A stretch of 64,000 nucleotides of DNA from Pseudomonas sp. 21 (GCF_000955805.1 NZ_JYOA01000001.1:807597-871596), one strand, 5' to 3'; shown: positions 1-8,932, counted from the stretch's first letter. Program-made: numbers and translations. Notes: a model not told the origin generated them from the letters alone.

Positions 1-1376
1 CCATCGATCGCCAACCGGCCGGCGCCGATCCAGTCGCAATTGCTCCAGGCGCCGCGCGCCTCGTAGAAGTTGCGCGTGGCCTTGCGCGGCAGAGTCAGTT
101 CCCGCCGCTGCAGCGCCTCCTCGAATGCCAGCGTGAACAGCTGGGATGCGAAGCGCGAGGCGATGACCTTCCTCCGCCCCATGTAGTAGCGCCAACCTTC
201 CATCATCGAAGCGCGGGCGCTGCTGTAGGTGCTCTGCCGGTAGTCCTTGGCAAAGGGCTCATAGGGCACATTCATCCCCGCCGCCATCCAACGGAGAATC
301 GAGGACTCCAGGTCGGTGAACCCGTTATCGACGTTGCCGCTGGTCTTCAGCATCAACTTCTCGTTGGGCAGCAGGTGCGGGACCTTCACGCCATTGAGCT
401 TGAGCCGGGTGCCACCGTGATAGCTGTTCACCGCCATCATGTACTTGGCCAAGCCGGTATCGACGTCCTCGGCATCGGCGCCGATGATCTGCATCGCGGC
501 CTCTGTGCCCAGCTCGGTCTCGATCACGGCCGCATACATGGCGTTGACGATCGCGTTCTGCAGCTTGGTGTGCTGCAGCTTGGGGAGCATGTGCATCTGC
601 TCCAGCACGCTCAGGAACTGGTTAGCGCCGCGTGTCTGGCCATCCTCCATGGGTTCGAAGATGTGGATGAAGTTCTGTCGGCCGGTGCTGGTCTCTCGCA
701 GTATCCGCACCCACTCGTTGCCAAAGCCGGTACCGAAGCCGAGACCTCCAGCTGAGGTGCTCCGCACGTGGTATGCCAAGGCGGCGCCGTGGGAGTCGAA
801 CTCGATACCTGCACGAAGCCGGTCGGAATCGCGGCGCTCGTTGGGATTGCACAGCCGCTTGGGGCTGAGCATCCGAACGCAAGTGCGCATGCTGGTGCCA
901 CGACGCTCCAGCCACTCGGCCTGAGCAATGATTTCGCCGGTGCGGGTGTGGGTGGCGATGCCCTCTCGAACCATCATGGTCGCGGTGCGTTTGCGCTCCA
1001 CATCGAGCCAGCAACCTTGCGGGTCCTCGGCAATCTCCATCCACCAGGCTTCGACGTCCTGGGCAAACGAGCGAGCATCCTCGTCGGTAATCCCTAACCG
1101 GCGCCACCGTGGCTTGTAGCTGAGCCTGAACAGGTGACCTACCACGTTGTCGATGTGAAGCTGCACTCCGTTCGCGGCGAAGGCGTTGTTACGAGTGACG
1201 TCCTCCGCTCGGGCGTTACCCAGGTCCAGTCGAGGCAGCAAGGCCGCATCCACGGTCTTCAGCGACGGCGTCCATTGCGCGAGCTGCCCGCCGAAGCCGC
1301 TGCCCGTGCCCTGCCAGCCGCTGACCATCTGCCGGGCAGGCCGGCCGTTCGGATGAAGGATCGGACTGTCGATCAT
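1..1376 (-). CDS. Phage portal protein, lambda GpB-like (partial at window edge)
   Basis: Portal protein of the lambda GpB type (Phage_portal_2 family), the dodecameric ring at the capsid vertex through which DNA is packaged. The reading frame opens with ATG at 1374-1376 as MIDSPILHPNGRPARQM and stays open to the window edge, giving about 458 residues. Recognisable family features are the N-terminal segment with LGNARAEDVTRNN (residues about 50-65), VVGHLFRLSYKP, and the late motif GWRYYMGRRKVIASRF. The start overlaps the stop of the gpW-like gene in an ATGA arrangement, which supports it. The C-terminal end lies outside the window. Confidence 0.9.
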   Translation of the reverse strand, partial: MIDSPILHPNGRPARQMVSGWQGTGSGFGGQLAQWTPSLKTVDAALLPRLDLGNARAEDVTRNNAFAANGVQLHIDNVVGHLFRLSYKPRWRRLGITDEDARSFAQDVEAWWMEIAEDPQGCWLDVERKRTATMMVREGIATHTRTGEIIAQAEWLERRGTSMRTCVRMLSPKRLCNPNERRDSDRLRAGIEFDSHGAALAYHVRSTSAGGLGFGTGFGNEWVRILRETSTGRQNFIHIFEPMEDGQTRGANQFLSVLEQMHMLPKLQHTKLQNAIVNAMYAAVIETELGTEAAMQIIGADAEDVDTGLAKYMMAVNSYHGGTRLKLNGVKVPHLLPNEKLMLKTSGNVDNGFTDLESSILRWMAAGMNVPYEPFAKDYRQSTYSSARASMMEGWRYYMGRRKVIASRFASQLFTLAFEEALQRRELTLPRKATRNFYEARGAWSNCDWIGAGRLAID

Positions 1377-1582
1377 GCCACCACCCCCGCCGGCCCGCGG
1401 CGACGACCGAGGCCATGGCCGGAGCGCTGCTCCAGCCGATCAATGTAGGCCTCCAGGTCCGCGCGATCGGCAGGCTTGAACTCCACGCGTTTTCCGTCCC
1501 GCTGGATGCTCACCGTGCTGGTACCGGTGATCAAGCGGTGGAGCGCTGCACGGGCCTCGTCCAGTTCGTTCTGCAGAGTCAT
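1373..1582 (-). CDS. Head-to-tail joining protein, gpW-like
   Basis: A 69-residue protein of the lambda gpW type, which sits between portal and tail connector and stops DNA from leaking out of filled heads. It begins MTLQNELDEARAALHRLITG and carries SVQRDGKRVEFKPAD followed by DLEAYIDRLEQ, the usual gpW pattern of helix, beta hairpin, helix. Its length is normal for the family. It lies between terminase large subunit and portal, the canonical place, with 4-base overlaps on both sides, so the three genes are translationally coupled. Confidence 0.88.
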   Translation of the reverse strand: MTLQNELDEARAALHRLITGTSTVSIQRDGKRVEFKPADRADLEAYIDRLEQRSGHGLGRRRGPAGVVA

Positions 1583-3609
1583 GAATCATCTCCGTTGAGC
1601 TGGCGAGCCAGATCGGCCAGGCTCGTGGCGCCCTTCTTCACGGGGGCCGTTGTGGTTTCGGATTGCGCAGCCGCTGGCACCTCCGCTGTTTCGCGGAAGA
1701 GGTCCGACTGCATCAGGTCCGCTTCGATGCGGTCCCAGTCCGCCGGATTCTTCAGGTGTAAGCGCAGGTAGCGCGCCAGGTGAATCGCATAGCCTTCGCA
1801 GTCCCTGGCCTCAATCGCCTGCCCCGCCTTCTGCTGCCAAACCTTCTTGCCGGAGTGGCGGCGGCTTGGCGCCTTCACCTCGCCGAGCAACTGGTCGAAG
1901 TAGTCGGCCCGTACATCTCTGTAGCTGTGCATCCTCCCCGGGCCATGGCCGGTCAGGCGAATGCGCTCGGCGAGCAGGTCCTTGGCTTTGTTCACGCCAA
2001 CCATATAGAGCTGCAGGCCGTACTTGGCGTACTTCGTCTGCGTGTTGCTGAGGTCCAGCTTCTTGGGCGCCGTGAGGATCTCGGCGTCCAGGTTGTTGGA
2101 GCCCTTGATCGCCAGCAGTTTGTTGAACCGCTTCCGCCGGGTCCTAACGTACTCATAGGCCGCATCGCTGGTCTGGCCATCCGAGGTGTCGATGCTCGCC
2201 GCGCTGATCCGCATGCTGTAGCCCTTCGCGTGTGCGAAGACGCGGAACAGAAAGCTATCCAGCTCGGTCCATACGGGGTCGCTCTTGTCGGCGCAACCAG
2301 ATGCCGCAGCAATCTCTCCCCAGTACACCAGCCAGCTCTCCTCCCCACGGCCCCACGCCCGCAGGATCAACGCCAAGCGGTTGTGCTGCACGTCGACAGT
2401 CAACGTGAGGACCAGGCCGCCGGCTGGCACCACCAGCTCCTGATAGTCCTCCGCACGGGAGCGGAGGACATCGGCCTCGGGCAGGTCCGACTTGTACTCA
2501 TACGGCCGGCCCTGTTTCTGGTTGGTGTAGGTGATCAGGTGGGACACATCTCCTCTAGCCGCGAAGTGCTCAGCCTTCAAACGCTCACGCACCAGGTCTG
2601 CAAGCGTTGTTCCCGGCAAGCAAGCGTAAAGCTCGTTCAACTCCAGGAAGCCAGCCTTGCCGTGGAAAGGCTTGGTCGCTACCCAGCCGAGCATGGGGTC
2701 GCCACGATCGCGCGCGGCATACACGGTGTTGCGGATGTTCTCTTTGCGCTGAAAGTCGTCCCAGTGCTCCCCGCAATGCGGGCAGCCATACACCGCGGTC
2801 TCCGGCAAAGCTCGGCCATAAACCTCGTGGGGCTGCACGGTGTCATCAGCGTCCAGCCAGTGGATATGCTCCAGGTCCAGGACGTGCGCCTTGCCACAGC
2901 CATGGCAAACGATGGGGAGTACCCGCGCGTCACTTTCTTCCAGCCGCTTCTCGGTCTTGGAGACTCCCTTGAGGGAGGGCGTGCCGCCGACCATGAGGTT
3001 GGAGCCTGGGTAGCGCTTCAGGCGCTCCTCCAAGAGGCCCATCGCCGAGCCTTGCCCTTTCACGTCGTCGGAGGTGTCGTCAGGCTCCTCGACAATGGCA
3101 AGGCCGACTGAGGACGTCGACTTGACGTTACCGGGGCTGTTGGACGCGACGAGCTTGAGAAAGCCTCCGGCAAACTTCTTGTGGTTCCAGCGGTTGCCGG
3201 CCTTCTTCGCCGTGGTGACGTCCATCACCTCACTGACAGCAGTGTTCGCCTCCACAGTCGGGATCAGCTTCTCGTCATGGAAGTTCTTCCCGTCCCCCTC
3301 CTTCGCAAACAGCGCGATGATCGGGCAGGCCCGCGTCATGATCTGCTTGAGCAGAAGACCGATGAGGAAATAGGTCCAGCCGATCTGGGCTGCCTTCATC
3401 ACATCGACCTCGGACACGGCCGGGTCGTCGATAGCCGCGGCGATGCCTAGGAAGTAAGGCGTGTAATGGAAATCGTAGAGACCATGTAGCGTGCCGGACT
3501 CGGGAGGCAACTCATACTCAGTCGACATCCACTCCGCTGTCGCTATCAAGCGCGGTGGGTTGAACTGAGTCGCTGCGCCCACACAGCCGACGGCCAAGTT
3601 TGTCCGCAT
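1579..3609 (-). CDS. Terminase large subunit, GpA-like
   Basis: ATPase-nuclease that packages DNA into proheads (Terminase_GpA family). From the ATG at 3609 it has 676 residues. Visible features are a conserved N-terminal PPRLIATAEWMSTEYELP, the ATPase entry motif VMKAAQIGWT (about residues 70-79), a zinc ribbon built from CHGCGK and CPHCGEHW, and the nuclease-domain strand LTLTVDVQHNRLALI. A start at 3528 would remove the conserved EW segment, and the longer frame opens with TTG at 3666, so ATG 3609 with GGAAG upstream is preferred. This start makes a 92-base overlap with terS. The product should work with the Nu1-like small subunit encoded just upstream. Confidence 0.9.
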   Translation of the reverse strand: MRTNLAVGCVGAATQFNPPRLIATAEWMSTEYELPPESGTLHGLYDFHYTPYFLGIAAAIDDPAVSEVDVMKAAQIGWTYFLIGLLLKQIMTRACPIIALFAKEGDGKNFHDEKLIPTVEANTAVSEVMDVTTAKKAGNRWNHKKFAGGFLKLVASNSPGNVKSTSSVGLAIVEEPDDTSDDVKGQGSAMGLLEERLKRYPGSNLMVGGTPSLKGVSKTEKRLEESDARVLPIVCHGCGKAHVLDLEHIHWLDADDTVQPHEVYGRALPETAVYGCPHCGEHWDDFQRKENIRNTVYAARDRGDPMLGWVATKPFHGKAGFLELNELYACLPGTTLADLVRERLKAEHFAARGDVSHLITYTNQKQGRPYEYKSDLPEADVLRSRAEDYQELVVPAGGLVLTLTVDVQHNRLALILRAWGRGEESWLVYWGEIAAASGCADKSDPVWTELDSFLFRVFAHAKGYSMRISAASIDTSDGQTSDAAYEYVRTRRKRFNKLLAIKGSNNLDAEILTAPKKLDLSNTQTKYAKYGLQLYMVGVNKAKDLLAERIRLTGHGPGRMHSYRDVRADYFDQLLGEVKAPSRRHSGKKVWQQKAGQAIEARDCEGYAIHLARYLRLHLKNPADWDRIEADLMQSDLFRETAEVPAAAQSETTTAPVKKGATSLADLARQLNGDDS

Positions 3610-4042
3610 GGCCAGCAATTCTTCCGGCAGTAGCTCCAGCAATTTGGTCCACCATGGAGGGGTCAACGTTGAGGCTGTGAGCGGCCCCGACCATCTCAGC
3701 CAGGCGCGTCAGCGCAGCCTGCAGCTCTCGGTTCGCGACCGCCGCCCATTCCTTCAGCGCGCGGCTGGCTTCATCTGCCGGAACCAGCGTGCCGAGCTTC
3801 TCGTGATAGGCGAGCCGGCCATTCGCTGCCTTGACTGTGGATTCTTCGATGCGTGCGCGGTTGAGCGCTTCTGCCTGCGAGCCGCCACGGCCGGCGGCCT
3901 TCTCGCGCAGGTCCAGGATGTAGGCCTCGCGAACGTCGTCCATCGACCAGGTCTGAAGATCGATACCGAGCTTGGGGAGCACTTCGCGCAGGTTGCGATC
4001 GCTCATGAACAGGTGCTCCGCGATCTCTCGCTGGGTCGGCAT
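3518..4042 (-). CDS. Terminase small subunit, Nu1-like
   Basis: DNA-recognition subunit of the packaging terminase. The 174-residue product opens with a winged helix-turn-helix, MPTQREIAEHLFMSDRNLRE, as in phage Nu1-type subunits, followed by a charged helical region (about residues 60-110). ATG at 4042 has GGAGG at a good distance. It runs into the large subunit gene with an unusually long overlap; its last 30 residues (RRLCGRSDSVQPTALDSDSG) look low in complexity and may be unconstrained. Upstream, 4043-4205 holds no gene that I recognise. Confidence 0.82.
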   Translation of the reverse strand: MPTQREIAEHLFMSDRNLREVLPKLGIDLQTWSMDDVREAYILDLREKAAGRGGSQAEALNRARIEESTVKAANGRLAYHEKLGTLVPADEASRALKEWAAVANRELQAALTRLAEMVGAAHSLNVDPSMVDQIAGATAGRIAGHADKLGRRLCGRSDSVQPTALDSDSGVDVD

Positions 4043-4205
4043 AGTCGCCTCCGGTCCAGGACCGGAAGCGGAACCCCCTATAGCCCTGTCTATCTGTGAA
4101 AAGTTCGCGGTCCACGGTCCCGTACGAGGCAGAACCTCCAGGGAGGACCCATACCTCTGGCGCTAAAAAAGCCGCCTAAAACATACATATTTAAGCGCGG
4201 GGCAA

Positions 4206-4496
4206 TCAGGCGCTGCGCCAGACTCTGGCCATGTTCCCCTTCGCCTTGAAGACAGCGATCGTGAACACTCCCAGCAAGACAACCAGCGGCCAACTGTTCA
4301 AGGGCATCAACAGCATGCCCTTGAGAATGAACATCACCGCAGAGCCAGCACACCCCATGACCGCCCATGCCATCCACGAGATGCTGCGCCGGTAGCGGGC
4401 GTCGCCACGCTGGAAGGTGAAGAGCCGCAGGAACAAGACGACACAGAGCCAGAAAGTCATCTGCGTCAGCACCAGTTGCACCAGGTGGTTACCCAT
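4206..4496 (-). CDS. Putative holin, three-segment small membrane protein
   Basis: A 96-residue protein with three hydrophobic stretches (about residues 7-24, 40-60 and 66-86) and a basic C terminus. It resembles the putative 3TM holin families found beside terminase genes in Pseudomonas and Ralstonia prophages. Holins form the membrane lesion that releases endolysin. The gene overlaps the preceding membrane protein gene by 8 bases, so both are probably expressed together in lysis. No endolysin or spanin is visible next to it; these would have to be elsewhere, outside this window. Function rests on size, topology and position. Confidence 0.6.
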   Translation of the reverse strand: MGNHLVQLVLTQMTFWLCVVLFLRLFTFQRGDARYRRSISWMAWAVMGCAGSAVMFILKGMLLMPLNSWPLVVLLGVFTIAVFKAKGNMARVWRSA

Positions 4497-4857
4497 CCTG
4501 ACCTCCTCGCGTCATTGCACCGGGGCCAGACTTTCCGCGCTGGATCAACCAGAGCGAGATCGTCACCACCAGCAGGGCAGCGACGAAAGCAGCAATCCCG
4601 GAGAACTGGAACGGGCGGTAGCCGTAGACATCGACCTCACGGATACCCGGGGCGATCACGTAGCCCATCACGAACGACGCGATCAGGAACAGCACACGCT
4701 GCCAGTTCGGAAACTCCTGGGTGGTGGTCGAGAAGATCAACGCGCCGAACAGGGCGCCGACGGCGGCCATGATGTCGAAGCCAGCCAGGAAGCCGGCAAC
4801 GCCAGCGCCCGCGGCGCCGGCAACTACTGCAGCGGTCGTGCTCGCAGGCTCTCCCAT
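4489..4857 (-). CDS. Putative holin, Phage_holin_8-like
   Basis: A 122-residue membrane protein with an Ala/Gly-rich N terminus (TTAAVVAGAAGAGVAGFLAG) and three to four predicted transmembrane segments, ending in a short polar tail. It matches my memory of putative phage holin family 8. It is the first gene after the late-regulator region and overlaps the second membrane gene, so the two could act as holin and antiholin or as two-component pinholin. ATG at 4857 is clear. The biochemical role is inferred from position and topology only. Confidence 0.6.
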   Translation of the reverse strand: MGEPASTTAAVVAGAAGAGVAGFLAGFDIMAAVGALFGALIFSTTTQEFPNWQRVLFLIASFVMGYVIAPGIREVDVYGYRPFQFSGIAAFVAALLVVTISLWLIQRGKSGPGAMTRGGQDG

Positions 4858-4887
4858 CGCTCAACTCCATGCCGAGGCTGAAAAGGG

Positions 4888-4911
4888 AAAGCCCCTCCGG
4901 AGAGGGGCTTT
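4888..4911 (-). terminator. Hairpin AAAGCCCC/GGGGCTTT between late regulator and holins
   Basis: Arms AAAGCCCCTC and GAGGGGCTTT flank a CG dinucleotide, an almost perfect palindrome. On the minus strand it is followed by TTTCCCTTTT. It lies between the late regulator gene and the first lysis gene, the place where a phage late promoter with an antitermination-controlled terminator would be expected. Confidence 0.6.
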
Positions 4912-5027
4912 CGGATTGCCCGGACGGGTCATGCTCCGGGGGTTCTGCACAGCACGTGCATCTTGTTGGCCCGCACCGCATTGGCGGAATACGAACATCG
5001 TGGGGACTTTCTACCCGCAGAGTGACA

Positions 5028-5052
5028 AACCGAAAACCCCCTGTTTTCGGTT
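5028..5052 (-). terminator. Hairpin directly after late regulator stop codon
   Basis: Perfect 10-base arms AACCGAAAAC and GTTTTCGGTT enclose a CCCCT loop; the TAA stop of the upstream gene lies inside the arm. The run of U after it is short, so termination may be weak. Confidence 0.5.
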
Positions 5053-5644
5053 ATTCCTGTACGGCGCTCATCGGAGCCTGACGGGAGCTGATCGGCGCCA
5101 CATCACCCGACGAACGGTCAGCTCCGCTAGCCTTGAACAGCTCAACACCGCGAGCCTTGTGCGCCTTCTTCGCCTGCAGGTGTGATGCCTTGCGCATCCG
5201 GTCGCCATCCCGGCGACTCTCCTTCCGCTGCCCGCTGGAACGAGCATGACGTGCCGTCAGGGCAGCAGCCACCTGATGGTGCAGGCGCTCCAGCCGGCGG
5301 TAGTAGGAGCGTCGACCGGCAGCGCCCCGCCCCAGATCAAGCACCTGTACCTGCTCGTCCAGAGTCAGTTCGTTGTGGTTCACGTACCGGAGGACAGCCA
5401 ACAGAACCAGCGCACCACCGTCGGCAGCGCGCTCCACAACCCCCAGTGCCGCTTCCACTTCACTCGCCACATAGTCCGGCCCCGCACCAGCGATCAGCAG
5501 CCGCGCCCCATAAACGCCTCCGCGTGGCGCGCAGCCGCCATACTCCATAATCGTGCCCATGGTGCTGGACAGGGCCCCTGCCTGGCCGCACTTGCGCTGC
5601 TGCTCTCCCCAATGCCGCATCAACACCTCAATCCCTTCGATCAT
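5051..5644 (-). CDS. Putative phage late-gene regulator (Q-like antiterminator)
   Basis: A 197-residue protein starting at MIEGIEVLMRHWGEQQRKCG; a longer frame from 5713 adds a Cys-rich stretch that looks untranslated. The N-terminal pattern (one Trp-Gly in a short helix, then a spacer) and the central RRSYYRRLERLHHQVAAAL, which resembles the helix-turn-helix of phage antitermination Q and ArpU-like proteins, suggest a late transcription regulator. Its place between the replication module and the lysis and packaging genes is that of lambda Q. The C-terminal 60 residues are very basic and Ser-rich. I do not recognise a precise family, so the function is inference. Confidence 0.45.
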   Translation of the reverse strand: MIEGIEVLMRHWGEQQRKCGQAGALSSTMGTIMEYGGCAPRGGVYGARLLIAGAGPDYVASEVEAALGVVERAADGGALVLLAVLRYVNHNELTLDEQVQVLDLGRGAAGRRSYYRRLERLHHQVAAALTARHARSSGQRKESRRDGDRMRKASHLQAKKAHKARGVELFKASGADRSSGDVAPISSRQAPMSAVQE

Positions 5645-5987
5645 CGCCCTGCTCTCCCCTTCAAAACCGCAACCCGACACAGAAACCCGCAACCCAACAC
5701 AAACCCAACACACTCAGAACCCTTCAAAATCAATGCCTTCAGAGCATCTGTGTAAGGTGTGTAGGGTTGGTAAGGTTTTTCAGTTCCTCGCGTAGAGAAA
5801 AAACGGCGCTCTGATTCAGTCTGGAGGGTGAAGCTATTTTTTCTGCGCACGCACGCGCGCACGCGCGCAAACCTTACACACCTTACACAGCCGTCCAGAA
5901 CCCGCGCCGAATGGGGCTTCGCGCTGTGTAAGGTTGCGAAACCAACCCAACACATGCCCAACACACCCAACACACTTTCGCGCGCAC
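5645..5987. repeat. Non-coding repeat region with GTGTAAGGT and ACCCAACAC motifs
   Basis: This 343-base stretch between the primase-helicase and the late regulator has no credible gene. It holds nine-base motifs in clusters: ACCCAACAC at 5692-5700, 5703-5711, 5945-5953 and 5965-5973 (with GCCCAACAC at 5956-5964), and ACCTTACAC in tandem at 5871-5879 and 5880-5888, with inverted copies GTGTAAGGT near 5750 and at 5926-5934. Between the clusters lies an alternating purine-pyrimidine tract at 5845-5869. A replication origin with iterons or a regulatory region for the late regulator are both possible. Confidence 0.7.
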
Positions 5988-8726
5988 TCATGCTGCTGCC
6001 GCCTTCACGTGGTCCCAGTTGTCCACGTGCCACCCGGCCTTCCGGGCCCTAGCGCGCCACTCAGTGACGTGTAGGCCCAGCACGGGCGCCGTGGTCTTCG
6101 CGGGGGTGAACGCCTCCTCATCCCTAGGGAAGAAGAACGCGCAGAACCTTCGACTGTTGTTCTCCGTCCAGGGGATCGCCCGCGTCTTGTCGACGCCCGC
6201 CGTGGTGACGAACAGGCTGAACTTCGTCTGGCTCATCGAGTGTTCCTTGTTCCGCTGGCACCACTCCAGGAACAAGGCGTACAGGTCAGTACTCAGGCAC
6301 GCACCCCAAATGCCGTTGCCCAGCTCCCCGCTGCGCCAGAGGTGGACGAAGGTCTGCCAGGTCGACCGACTGAGGTCCACCAGGCGCTCACGCGCTGGCG
6401 TGCTGGGCGGCTTGGTGTGCTGGTCGAAGTCGCCCAGGTCCTGGGCGAGCAGCCACGCATAGAGGGCCTCCACGCCGCCGTTGGCCAGTTCGTGGCTGAT
6501 CGCCTTCTGCCGCTCCGGCGACAAGACCTCCTCCGGCCACATGACCAGGAAGCGGCGGTCACCCGGGCTGATCGGCCAGGGCATGATCTCGTTCGAGAGG
6601 AACACAGCGTTCATAAAGGACGCTTCCTCCCAGCCGTTCACGAACTTGCTCTCGATGCGGACGGTCTGCCCGGTGATGAGCTGCTTGATCTTGCCCACCT
6701 GGTTGTACCGCTGATCCCGGCTGACCACTTCCTCGAACACCGCCCACATCTTTCCGCTCTGCCAGGCGTTGAAGTTGCCTTCGAGCTGCGTCTGCCCGAC
6801 CGTCGCGGAGTACTGTCCGTACAGCCGCCCCATGACCACCGAGAACAGCAGGCTCTTACCGGAGCCCTCCATGGTCGAGTGCATCAGTACCGCCGTGTCC
6901 ATCTTCGCGCCGGTGTGCTGCAGCGGGTACGCCAGCCACCGAACCAGCCAGTCCAGCGCGGCCTGTTCGTGGTTGCACAGGAAGGCGATCAGCCAGCGCA
7001 GGTTCTCGCAGGCCGCGTCATTGCGCTTGGGCTCCAGCGGCAAGCCTTCGAAGGTGTTGATGGTCTCCTTCGGATCGGAGGTCAGGGTCGGGTCGAAGAC
7101 GATGTTGCTGACGTCCACCACCCGCCGTTCCGGGCTGTTCAACCAGAGGCCATAGGCATCGCCGAGGGCCATCTTCACCGCGCCTTCCGGCACCCGGCGT
7201 TTCTTCAGCAAGTCCCACACATCCTTGGTGCCGTCGATGTACACGTACCGGACCAGGGGCGGCATGCTCATCGGTCCGACTGCCTTGCCGGCCATCGTCC
7301 GTGCTTGCTCGATCTCCTTGACCTGGTCCTCGCTGATCCGCTTCTTCCGCTTGCGGTCAGTGACGTCCGACCACTCCTTGAAGAGCTTCTGCCCGATCAG
7401 GGCGACGAAGGCCGGCTTCTTCATCTTCTTGGCCTTGTCGATGTCCCACACGTGCGTGGTGCCCTCGATGAGGGCGTACCGACGCAGCGCCTGGGCCAAA
7501 GTCAGGCCCTCCCCCGCCCCCCCGTCTTCTGCGGTGTCGTCGTCCGCGTCGGCGTCTGCCAAGGATGGGGCGTGGGGAAGGTCGCCGGAGGCCGAGCCCG
7601 GGGGCTGCTCCGAAGTCCCCGGCTCGGAGGTTGGCTTCGGAGCCCGCGGCTTGTGCTCGATGCCCAGCATGCGGGCCGCTGCCTTGATCGCTGCGCCCTG
7701 GTTGCCGCTGTGCTCGAGCAAGCAGTAGACGTCGAAGGCGTCATTCTGGTGGCCGTTGGCAAGAGGGTCCGAGCCATGGTGTGAGTACACCTTGCGGTCC
7801 TCGCTCACAGTGACGCCTGGCAGCCCGGTGCTGCTCTGCGGGCACAACCACTTCTTGCCGCGCTGAATGTAGCCGTGGGCGCTCAGGAGCTGCTCCACAT
7901 CGTGGGCGCGGTTGAACTCCTCAATCACCGACCCGGCGCTGCCGGTCGGAGCCGCTGGCTTGGCCTTTGGCTTCGCCGCCTTCTTCGGCGCAGCAGCCTT
8001 CGGCGCCCACGGGCATGCCGCCTCAGCATCGCGCTTGAAGATGTCCCAGTTCTTCCAGATGTTGAGCAGGTCATCCGGCAGCACCGGCAGGCCATCACCC
8101 TTGGGCGGGGTTCGCCAGGTGTAGGGTTTACCGGTACCAGGGTGGATGGAGGGAGGCAGGACGTCCTGAACCAGGCCAGCACGCAGCTCGAAAACCGTGA
8201 AGCGCTTGAGGCTATCGGCCAGCGCCTGCATCTTCGCCTGCTGCTCGGTGTCACCCTTCTCTTTCGCCTTCAGGAGTGCAGCCTGGGCCAGCTTGAACTT
8301 TGAGCCGTCCGGGTCCTTCTCGTTCGGCCAGCTCAGCGAGTGACGGCTGAGGTCGAACCCTTCCGGCACCCGGAACAGCACACGGAAGCGCTCGGGGTTG
8401 CCAACCACGGTGGGGTAAACCACCGGCAGCGCATCCAGGTCCAGGCCGAGGCAGTCCCACAGCACTTGGCGCGTGGATGGCACATCGTCCACGTCCAGCG
8501 AGCAAACGCCGCTGGGGCCGAGAACGGCCCCCATGTTGTGATTCGGATTCTTGGTCCAGAAGGCCTCGGCTTTGGCCGCGTCGGTGTAATACCCTCCCGG
8601 CCGCTGCCAGGCCTTGCCCTTGGGGATCTTCTCACCGGGCCCGATGGGTACCACGGCCAGGCCGAAGACTTCGATGTAACGCCGCGCCCAGGCGGAGATC
8701 GGAGTGGCGTTCCCTGCCTGACTCAT
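5988..8726 (-). CDS. Phage primase-polymerase/helicase fusion
   Basis: A 912-residue replication protein. The N-terminal part (about residues 10-200) is an archaeo-eukaryotic primase-polymerase (Prim-Pol) domain, with the metal-binding motif GVCSLDVDD at residues 73-81. A middle region holds AQALRRYALIEG repeats of the linker type and a polar, low-complexity Pro/Asp-rich stretch (about 370-410). The C-terminal half is a D5-like superfamily 3 ATPase (DUF5906 type), with Walker A MEGSGKS at about residue 620 and sensor motif VFLSNEIMPWP with GDRRF downstream. Such proteins prime and unwind phage DNA. It overlaps the zinc-finger gene by 4 bases. Confidence 0.9.
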   Translation of the reverse strand: MSQAGNATPISAWARRYIEVFGLAVVPIGPGEKIPKGKAWQRPGGYYTDAAKAEAFWTKNPNHNMGAVLGPSGVCSLDVDDVPSTRQVLWDCLGLDLDALPVVYPTVVGNPERFRVLFRVPEGFDLSRHSLSWPNEKDPDGSKFKLAQAALLKAKEKGDTEQQAKMQALADSLKRFTVFELRAGLVQDVLPPSIHPGTGKPYTWRTPPKGDGLPVLPDDLLNIWKNWDIFKRDAEAACPWAPKAAAPKKAAKPKAKPAAPTGSAGSVIEEFNRAHDVEQLLSAHGYIQRGKKWLCPQSSTGLPGVTVSEDRKVYSHHGSDPLANGHQNDAFDVYCLLEHSGNQGAAIKAAARMLGIEHKPRAPKPTSEPGTSEQPPGSASGDLPHAPSLADADADDDTAEDGGAGEGLTLAQALRRYALIEGTTHVWDIDKAKKMKKPAFVALIGQKLFKEWSDVTDRKRKKRISEDQVKEIEQARTMAGKAVGPMSMPPLVRYVYIDGTKDVWDLLKKRRVPEGAVKMALGDAYGLWLNSPERRVVDVSNIVFDPTLTSDPKETINTFEGLPLEPKRNDAACENLRWLIAFLCNHEQAALDWLVRWLAYPLQHTGAKMDTAVLMHSTMEGSGKSLLFSVVMGRLYGQYSATVGQTQLEGNFNAWQSGKMWAVFEEVVSRDQRYNQVGKIKQLITGQTVRIESKFVNGWEEASFMNAVFLSNEIMPWPISPGDRRFLVMWPEEVLSPERQKAISHELANGGVEALYAWLLAQDLGDFDQHTKPPSTPARERLVDLSRSTWQTFVHLWRSGELGNGIWGACLSTDLYALFLEWCQRNKEHSMSQTKFSLFVTTAGVDKTRAIPWTENNSRRFCAFFFPRDEEAFTPAKTTAPVLGLHVTEWRARARKAGWHVDNWDHVKAAAA

Positions 8727-8932
8727 CGGCGAACCTCGTTCAGCCGCTGGCAGTCGACGCAGTACTCACACCCTGGAACGGCGAGGCGGCGCGCTGCCGG
8801 GATATCGTCACCACACCAGCCACAGTGAGTAGCGCTGATGGTATGGGCCGGCGCCGGCCGCTGGCGGGCGGCGATGAGGGAAGCGCGCTCAATCTCTTCG
8901 CGCTCCGCAGCCAAGTCGAGGTTATCAGCCAT
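8723..8932 (-). CDS. TraR/DksA-type zinc-finger protein
   Basis: A 69-residue protein with an N-terminal helix rich in Glu and Arg and a C4 zinc finger made of CGWCGDDIP and PGCEYCVDCQ. This is the arrangement of phage and plasmid TraR-like proteins, which bind the secondary channel of RNA polymerase and mimic DksA with ppGpp. It sits between the CII-like gene and the primase with short overlaps on both sides and is expressed in the same early transcript. Action on host RNA polymerase is inferred from family. Confidence 0.82.
   Translation of the reverse strand: MADNLDLAAEREEIERASLIAARQRPAPAHTISATHCGWCGDDIPAARRLAVPGCEYCVDCQRLNEVRR

Noticed and set aside
3664..3666. TTG start for terminase large subunit
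   Set aside because: ATG at 3609 retains all conserved residues, has a ribosome-binding sequence and needs less overlap.
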